This document shows, in pieces, positions 6,642 through 9,309 of a DNA stretch of 9,309 nucleotides. A program made the translations under genes and the position numbers. The notes below the pieces were generated by a model that saw only the letters and a program-made list of their open reading frames with translations, searched no databases and was not told where the DNA came from. Source of the DNA: CAYMUG01 sp964393575 (GTDB lineage Bacteria > Patescibacteriota > Minisyncoccia > Spechtbacterales > 2-12-FULL-38-22); NCBI GenBank assembly GCA_964393575.1, contig CAYMUG010000023.1, positions 1 through 9,309 on the forward strand. The letters run 5' to 3'. How positions within the stretch are numbered: position 1 is the first letter of the stretch; the number at the start of each line of letters is the position of its first letter.

Positions 6642-6680
6642 CGCCCTGTCATCCGACAGGGCGCCGTATCGGATGATACG
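6642..6680. repeat. 42-bp double-hairpin element, copy 2, cut by the gap
   Basis: The first 39 bases match copy 1 exactly. The last 3 are lost at the start of the run of N. Confidence 0.85.
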
Positions 6681-6780
6681 NNNNNNNNNNNNNNNNNNNN
6701 NNNNNNNNNNNNNNNNNNNNNNNNNNNNNNNNNNNNNNNNNNNNNNNNNNNNNNNNNNNNNNNNNNNNNNNNNNNNNNNN
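6681..6780. other. assembly gap of exactly 100 N
   Basis: The run is 100 N, a conventional placeholder length. Units on either side start at 6626 and 6781, 155 apart, which is not a multiple of 81. The true gap is therefore not 100 bases if the array is regular, and the unit number is unknown. Confidence 0.95.
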
Positions 6781-6796
6781 TCGGGCCGGGGAGAAT

Positions 6797-6838
6797 CGCC
6801 CTGTCATCCGACAGGGCGCCGTATCGGATGATACGGCG
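6797..6838. repeat. 42-bp double-hairpin element, copy 3
   Basis: Identical to copy 1. It sits in the array unit directly next to the intact tRNA-Pro, between the 16-bp tRNA 3'-end segment (6781-6796) and the 23-bp spacer. Confidence 0.9.
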
Positions 6839-6861
6839 AACTCTTTTCGTTTACAGCAGTG

Positions 6862-6932
6862 TCGGGCCGGGGAGAATTGAACTCCCGTCACACGAACCCG
6901 AATCGTGTATAATACCACTATACGACGGCCCG
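6862..6932 (-). tRNA. tRNA-Pro, anticodon CGG
   Basis: This is a 71-nt tRNA. Acceptor CGGGCCG pairs perfectly with CGGCCCG and starts with C1:G72, which together with discriminator A is typical of bacterial tRNA-Pro. The anticodon arm is CACGA/TCGTG with loop TTCGGGT (anticodon CGG, G37). The variable loop is TGAC. The T arm is GGGAG/CTCCC with loop TTCAATT. The D stem is weak (about 3 pairs) with GG in its loop. CCA is not encoded. U8 is present. It is the intact member of a locus with a broken 5'-half copy upstream and multiple 3'-end copies downstream. The GIY-YIG stop codon is 13 nt before it on the same strand. Confidence 0.93.
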
Positions 6933-6947
6933 AGATTGCGGTAAACT
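6899..6947. repeat. 49-bp direct repeat, copy A (tRNA-Pro 5' half plus upstream flank)
   Basis: It matches 7278-7326 with one difference (T at 6942, C at 7321). It covers the tRNA from the anticodon to its 5' end plus 15 bp of upstream flank. The GIY-YIG stop codon (6948-6946) straddles its outer edge. The two copies are 379 bp apart. Confidence 0.93.
6926..6945. repeat. right arm of the 20-bp inverted repeat flanking array and tRNA-Pro
   Basis: This is the reverse complement of 6533-6552 with one mismatch, extending 13 bp beyond the tRNA 5' end. A related copy with one further change is at 7305-7324 as part of the direct repeat. Confidence 0.7.
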
Positions 6948-7203
6948 ATATATTTTTATTAATGATATCTCTGTATTGTTGTTTCAATAACTTTTTCCCT
7001 TCTGTTGTTTTCAAAAACTTTTCTCTTCTATTCGCATCACTTTTCTCTAAGTATGCTTCATATCCAACCAGCTTAAGCGGTCTTCTATATACGGTGGATT
7101 TTACTTTACCATTTCTATGTTCATTATATCTTCTATATAAGTTGTTAGTTATACCGGTATAAATCTGTTTGTTTTTTAAAAGCAGAAAATAGACGTAATA
7201 CAT
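6946..7203 (-). CDS. small GIY-YIG nuclease domain protein (UPF0213-like)
   Basis: This is an 85-residue single-domain GIY-YIG protein. Y3-V-Y5 stands for the GIY strand and Y15-T-G17 for YIG. The helix Y23-R24-R25-Y-N-E-H29 carries the catalytic Arg and a conserved His. The NGKVKSTVYRRPLKLV stretch (31-46) is typical of this small family. E61 in the REKFLK segment is the likely metal-binding Glu. An in-frame ATG at 7248 would add 15 residues but lies inside the 42-bp palindrome and has no family similarity, so the ATG at 7203 is preferred. No Shine-Dalgarno is seen. Relatives act as DNA nucleases of uncertain role, and the GIY-YIG fold is also used by homing endonucleases. Its position between two partial tRNA-Pro copies suggests a link to that rearrangement. 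The stop TAG is 13 nt from tRNA-Pro. Confidence 0.88.
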   Translation of the reverse strand: MYYVYFLLLKNKQIYTGITNNLYRRYNEHRNGKVKSTVYRRPLKLVGYEAYLEKSDANRREKFLKTTEGKKLLKQQYRDIINKNI

Positions 7204-7237
7204 ATTATAAGAACGTGCTTTTCTGGTAATTAGAACC

Positions 7238-7279
7238 CGCCCTGTCATCCGACAGGGCGCCGTATCGGATGATACGGCG
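7238..7279. repeat. 42-bp double-hairpin element, copy 4, at the broken tRNA-Pro anticodon
   Basis: Identical to copy 1 but in a different context. On its right is AATCGTG and the rest of the tRNA-Pro 5' half. On its left is GAACC, which also precedes the anticodon CG in the intact tRNA. The element therefore sits in place of CG at tRNA anticodon positions 34-35, as if 40 bp had been inserted with the CG duplicated. Confidence 0.9.
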
Positions 7280-7311
7280 AATCGTGTATAATACCACTAT
7301 ACGACGGCCCG
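7278..7311 (-). pseudogene. tRNA-Pro 5'-half remnant
   Basis: These bases are identical to the first half of the intact tRNA-Pro: acceptor 5' strand (7311-7305), D arm, and anticodon stem to the first anticodon bases. The 3' half is absent and is replaced by the 42-bp element. It cannot make a tRNA on its own. Confidence 0.9.
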
Positions 7312-7326
7312 AGATTGCGGCAAACT
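7278..7326. repeat. 49-bp direct repeat, copy B
   Basis: It matches 6899-6947 with one mismatch. Its outer end runs into CACGAGTTG and the efp 3' hairpin, probably the original flank upstream of the tRNA, since this side continues into the neighbouring gene. Confidence 0.93.
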
Positions 7327-7327
7327 C

Positions 7328-7363
7328 ACGAGTTGAAAAATCTACTTAGATTTTTCAACTCGT
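7328..7363 (-). terminator. perfect 17-bp hairpin spanning the efp stop codon
   Basis: ACGAGTTGAAAAATCTA (7328-7344) pairs perfectly with TAGATTTTTCAACTCGT (7347-7363) across a 2-nt centre. The efp stop codon lies at 7342-7344, so the gene's last codons form one arm. Read on the minus strand the hairpin is followed by GAGTTTG and not by a U-run. It may end or protect the efp transcript, but a canonical intrinsic terminator is not shown. Confidence 0.5.
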
Positions 7364-7914
7364 TCCGTATATGTCCCCTTCTCCGTATTTATTCTTATTA
7401 TATCACCGGTTTCCACAAAGATAGGAGTTTCTACCACAGCTCCTGTTTCAAGCGTAACTTTCTTTGTTACGGATCCGGCACTGTTGCCTCGCACAGCCGG
7501 CGGCGCCTCTTCTACTTCATATTCTGCTTTAACAGGCAACTCAATATTAATTAACTCGCCCTCAAAAAAATCAGCTCCTACCTCTATATCTTGCTTCAAA
7601 AATTTAGCTTTTTCTCCTAATTTGTCTTCTTCTGTCTCGTGTCTATCTGATTTATCACCTTTTAGGTGAAAAACACATTTGCCCCTGTTGCAATACACAA
7701 AAATAAATTCCTTTCTCTCTATTTCTGCCTCTTCTAAATCTTCAGATGAATTGAAGTTTTTTGAAGTCGTTGCTCCACTTTGCAGATTTTTTAACTTAGC
7801 GGCAACCCTCGCTCCCTGTCTTGCTTTTTTAGTATGCTGAACGTCAAGCACCTTGTTTGGCTGACCATCTAAGAGTATTATATCTCCTTTTTTTAATTCT
7901 CCGGCTTCAGGCAT
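7342..7914 (-). CDS. efp: translation elongation factor P, Arg-tip type
   Basis: EF-P binds between the ribosomal P and E sites and rescues stalling at consecutive prolines. The 190-residue length and three-domain order are normal: KOW-like domain I (about 1-65) with DIILLDGQPNKVLDVQH and KLKNLQSG; OB domain II (about 66-128) with EFIFVY; and OB domain III (about 129-190) with VTLETGAVVETPIFVETGDIIRINT. The tip loop reads K29-K-A-R32-Q-G. The modified Lys of E. coli-type EF-P is replaced by Arg32, as in the rhamnosylated Pseudomonas/Shewanella type. Neither EarP nor EpmA is in the window, so modification is unknown. It lies between thiI and the tRNA-Pro locus on the same strand, after a 211-nt structured gap and without a Shine-Dalgarno. 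A perfect hairpin covers its stop. Confidence 0.95.
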   Translation of the reverse strand: MPEAGELKKGDIILLDGQPNKVLDVQHTKKARQGARVAAKLKNLQSGATTSKNFNSSEDLEEAEIERKEFIFVYCNRGKCVFHLKGDKSDRHETEEDKLGEKAKFLKQDIEVGADFFEGELINIELPVKAEYEVEEAPPAVRGNSAGSVTKKVTLETGAVVETPIFVETGDIIRINTEKGTYTERVEKSK

Positions 7915-7982
7915 AATTTTGCTTGTCCCGCTCTTTTATGCGAAGCATCAAGGTGCGGGGTTCACTACGTTCACAAAATACG

Positions 7983-8077
7983 ATAACAATAACTATGACT
8001 ATGACACAGCGCTCGCGCAGCGAGCGCATTAGTTATCGCGCGAAGCGCGATAATGTCATGGTTATGGTCATTGTAAT
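7983..8077. other. three-way-junction palindromic element in the thiI-efp gap
   Basis: An outer imperfect stem pairs 7986-8006 (AACAATAACTATGACTATG...) with 8054-8074 (TGTCATGGTTATGGTCATTG...). It uses about 17 Watson-Crick pairs, 3 G-U pairs and one A-C mismatch if read as plus-strand RNA. It encloses two perfect hairpins: GCGCTCGC/GCGAGCGC with loop GCA (8009-8027) and TTATCGCGC/GCGCGATAA with loop GAA (8033-8053). The enclosed hairpins are GC-rich, unlike the surroundings. The plus-strand frame across it is low-complexity and antisense to thiI, so it is not called as a gene. Function is unknown: structured RNA or folded mobile repeat. Confidence 0.7.
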
Positions 8078-8084
8078 AGTGCGA

Positions 8085-8120
8085 GCGGAGCCACGTCGTT
8101 CGCAAACGACGTGGCTCCGC
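8085..8120. repeat. perfect 16-bp hairpin just after thiI
   Basis: GCGGAGCCACGTCGTT (8085-8100) pairs perfectly with AACGACGTGGCTCCGC (8105-8120) around CGCA. It begins 5 nt after the thiI stop in the minus-strand direction. No U-tract follows (GCTCGCACTATT), so it is not a classical terminator. Together with 7983-8077 it makes almost the whole gap foldable. Confidence 0.75.
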
Positions 8121-8125
8121 GAGCT

Positions 8126-9283
8126 TCATTTTACTTCATACACTTCCATTTTGTCCAGAGCGTTTTTAATCAAGTTTTCCGTATCAAAGTTTTCTTCAAC
8201 CTCCAATAAATCTTCAGTTTTTGTTTTTATTGCCGGATTCTCGGAGGCAAAAGTAGTACAGCAATCTTCGTAAGGAAGTATGCTTAACCTATAAGTATCT
8301 ATTTCTTTTGCCAGGCGTATGGTTTCTTCTTTGTCGTTGCCGAGAACCGGTCTAAAAATCGGGTATTTAGCGCCTTCGCTTACCGCTGCGATATTCTCCA
8401 CGGTCTGGCTTGAAACCTGACCTACATTTTCTCCTGTAATAAGCGCTTTATATCCGTTTTTTTCAGCTATCTCTTCGGCAATGTACCGCATATATCTGCG
8501 GTGAATCAGAGTTAAAAGCGGATCCGGAGTTTCTTTGCTTGTCTTTTCCTGAATCTCTGTAAAATAAGGCACGTATACAGTTACAGGCTCGGGTCTCCAC
8601 TTTGAGAGCTCTTTTGCAAGATCCAGTATTTTTTCTTTTGTTTTATCGCCTGTGTAAGGAGGGCTGTGAAAGTACACGGCATCCACAGGCATTCCCCTTT
8701 TCATCATATGCCACCCGGCAACCGGGCTGTCTATGCCGCCTGACAACATCAAAAGCCCTTTTCCGCTTACACCTACAGGCAAACCTCCAGGACCTTCTTT
8801 TTCGTCCTTGTCTGTGTACAGAAATATCCCTTCTCTGCGCACTTCAATAAATATTTCCAGGTCGGGATTTTCTAAATCCACTTTCAAATTCTTGTTTTGC
8901 TCAAGCACCTTCTCCCCTATTTCCTCGTTTATCTCCTCTGAGTTTTTTTCAAACTTCTTCATAGATCTGCGCGTACTTATTCTGAAACTTCCTTTTGCGT
9001 TTTTAGTTAATTTAAGAACCTCTTCTTTCAACGCTTCATAATCTATTGGCAACTTTGCCGCCTCAACAAACCCCGTAATACCAAAAACAGTGCTTAAATT
9101 TTTAAAAATTTTGTCATTGTCATGGTTAAAATTAACGTATATTCTCCCCTCTTCCGCGGCTATGTCTTTCTTTTCTGCTCCGGTGATCGCTGAAATATTA
9201 TCCACAAGATGATCCACAAAAACAGAGCGATTACGCCCTTTTAGCCATATTTCTCCGAATTTTATTAGAATTACTTTTTCCAT
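8126..9283 (-). CDS. thiI: tRNA 4-thiouridine synthase ThiI, short form without rhodanese domain
   Basis: ThiI adenylates and thiolates U8 of tRNAs, taking sulfur from a cysteine desulfurase. In this 385-residue protein the N-terminal ferredoxin-like part (about 1-75) has LIKFGEIWLKGRNR. A THUMP domain (about 76-165) carries GSFRISTRRS. The PP-loop ATP pyrophosphatase domain begins with S181-G-G-I-D-S186. Downstream are HRRYMRYIAEEIA, the TGENVGQVSSQT stretch (283-294) and D340-C341-C342-T-T-F, where a conserved Cys is expected. The chain ends about 45 residues later, so the rhodanese domain of E. coli ThiI is missing, as in Bacillus and many other bacteria. ATG at 9283 is preceded by an AT-rich tract without a Shine-Dalgarno. 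Both tRNAs in the window have U8. No iscS-like gene is visible. Confidence 0.95.
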   Translation of the reverse strand: MEKVILIKFGEIWLKGRNRSVFVDHLVDNISAITGAEKKDIAAEEGRIYVNFNHDNDKIFKNLSTVFGITGFVEAAKLPIDYEALKEEVLKLTKNAKGSFRISTRRSMKKFEKNSEEINEEIGEKVLEQNKNLKVDLENPDLEIFIEVRREGIFLYTDKDEKEGPGGLPVGVSGKGLLMLSGGIDSPVAGWHMMKRGMPVDAVYFHSPPYTGDKTKEKILDLAKELSKWRPEPVTVYVPYFTEIQEKTSKETPDPLLTLIHRRYMRYIAEEIAEKNGYKALITGENVGQVSSQTVENIAAVSEGAKYPIFRPVLGNDKEETIRLAKEIDTYRLSILPYEDCCTTFASENPAIKTKTEDLLEVEENFDTENLIKNALDKMEVYEVK

Positions 9284-9309
9284 GATTTCAAATTAAAAAT
9301 TAAAAGGAT

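Larger units (their letters stand above)
6545..6861. repeat. tandem 81-bp repeat array carrying tRNA-Pro 3' ends, interrupted by a gap
   Basis: Units begin at 6545, 6626 (cut by the gap) and 6781, and the intact tRNA-Pro begins in phase at 6862. Each unit has three parts. First is a 16-bp segment TCGGGCCGGGGAGAAT, identical to the T-loop-to-discriminator end of tRNA-Pro. Second is a 42-bp double hairpin. Third is a 23-bp spacer (AACTCTTTTCG... ending CAGTG). All visible copies are identical, so they are recent, conserved or an assembly product. There is no coding sense. The whole stretch between tRNA-Ala and tRNA-Pro (6426-6861) holds this array plus two palindromes and no gene. Confidence 0.85.
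6899..7326 (-). mobile_element. putative GIY-YIG-associated insertion in a tRNA-Pro locus
   Basis: A 379-bp unit bounded by 49-bp direct repeats holds a GIY-YIG nuclease gene and one 42-bp double hairpin. Read on the minus strand, the order is tRNA-Pro 5' half, double hairpin at the anticodon position, nuclease gene, then complete tRNA-Pro. This fits an element that integrated into, or duplicated, part of the tRNA while leaving one functional copy. There is no recognised transposase or integrase. The mobile nature is inference from the architecture; local tandem duplication or misassembly are alternatives. Confidence 0.4.

Noticed and set aside
6545..6861. CRISPR array
   Set aside because: The repeats are tandem with no unique spacers: the 23-bp segment between hairpins is the same in each unit, and each unit contains a tRNA 3' end. 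No cas genes are present.
6592..6918. Open frames running through the N gap on both strands
   Set aside because: They exist only because N codons are read as open, and the sequence on both sides is palindromic repeat and tRNA.
7204..7248. Longer GIY-YIG protein starting at 7248
   Set aside because: The added 15 residues are encoded partly by the 42-bp palindrome and do not resemble the N-terminus of the family, which begins at the MYYVYFL stretch.
7238..7311. tRNA-Pro with an intron in the anticodon loop
   Set aside because: The break is at the right place for an archaeal-type intron, but the tRNA 3' half does not follow the inserted hairpins; only GGTTC matches before the sequence diverges into the GIY-YIG region.
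7923..8273. Plus-strand frame with Thr-Met and Val-Met runs
   Set aside because: Its low-complexity protein comes from the palindromic gap, and its end is antisense to thiI. There are no family motifs.
8602..9041. Plus-strand frames opposite thiI
   Set aside because: They are shadows of a well-supported thiI gene with all family motifs.

Overview
The window looks like bacterial chromosome with low-to-moderate GC, compact genes and very short gaps. Most genes have no Shine-Dalgarno sequence; only the M16 peptidase and the phosphodiester-glycosidase-like gene have clear ones. There is also a small UPF0213-like GIY-YIG gene, an ACT-less prephenate dehydratase and many small palindromes. Together these suggest a Candidate Phyla Radiation / Patescibacteria (Parcubacteria-like) genome. 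That assignment is inference, because no rRNA or clade-specific marker is present.

Layout. 83-460 (-) is a small membrane protein of unknown function, divergent from a three-gene plus-strand block: an M15B/VanY-like D,D-carboxypeptidase (483-1172), an NlpC/P60- or CHAP-like cysteine peptidase candidate (1222-1704) and an HD-superfamily phosphohydrolase (1762-3054). The block ends in a hairpin terminator where it meets the minus-strand genes. From there to the right edge every gene is on the minus strand. In transcription order they are thiI (8126-9283), a highly structured gap, efp (7342-7914), a complex tRNA-Pro locus, tRNA-Ala(CGC), an ACT-less prephenate dehydratase (5767-6342) with terminator, a secreted NAGPA-domain protein with three Cys-pair repeats (4487-5518) with terminator, and an M16 zinc peptidase (3087-4364).

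The most unusual region is 6533-7326. An intact tRNA-Pro(CGG) gene (6862-6932) is preceded, in its own direction, by a small GIY-YIG nuclease gene, which is itself preceded by a second, broken copy of the tRNA-Pro 5' half. A 42-bp double-hairpin element sits exactly at the break, inside what would be the anticodon loop. Beyond the intact tRNA lies a tandem array of 81-bp units. Each unit carries the last 16 nt of tRNA-Pro, joined to the same 42-bp element at what would be the T-loop. A 20-bp inverted repeat flanks array plus tRNA, and a 100-N assembly gap interrupts the array. This has the architecture of a small nuclease-associated, tRNA-targeting mobile or palindromic element. A scaffolding error at the gap must be excluded before the array is interpreted.

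Functional themes are translation (ThiI, EF-P, two tRNAs), cell-wall remodelling and envelope or secreted proteins (VanY-like, cysteine peptidase-like, NAGPA, membrane protein), and general hydrolases (HD, M16). ThiI would thiolate U8, which both tRNAs have. EF-P carries Arg rather than Lys at its functional tip.
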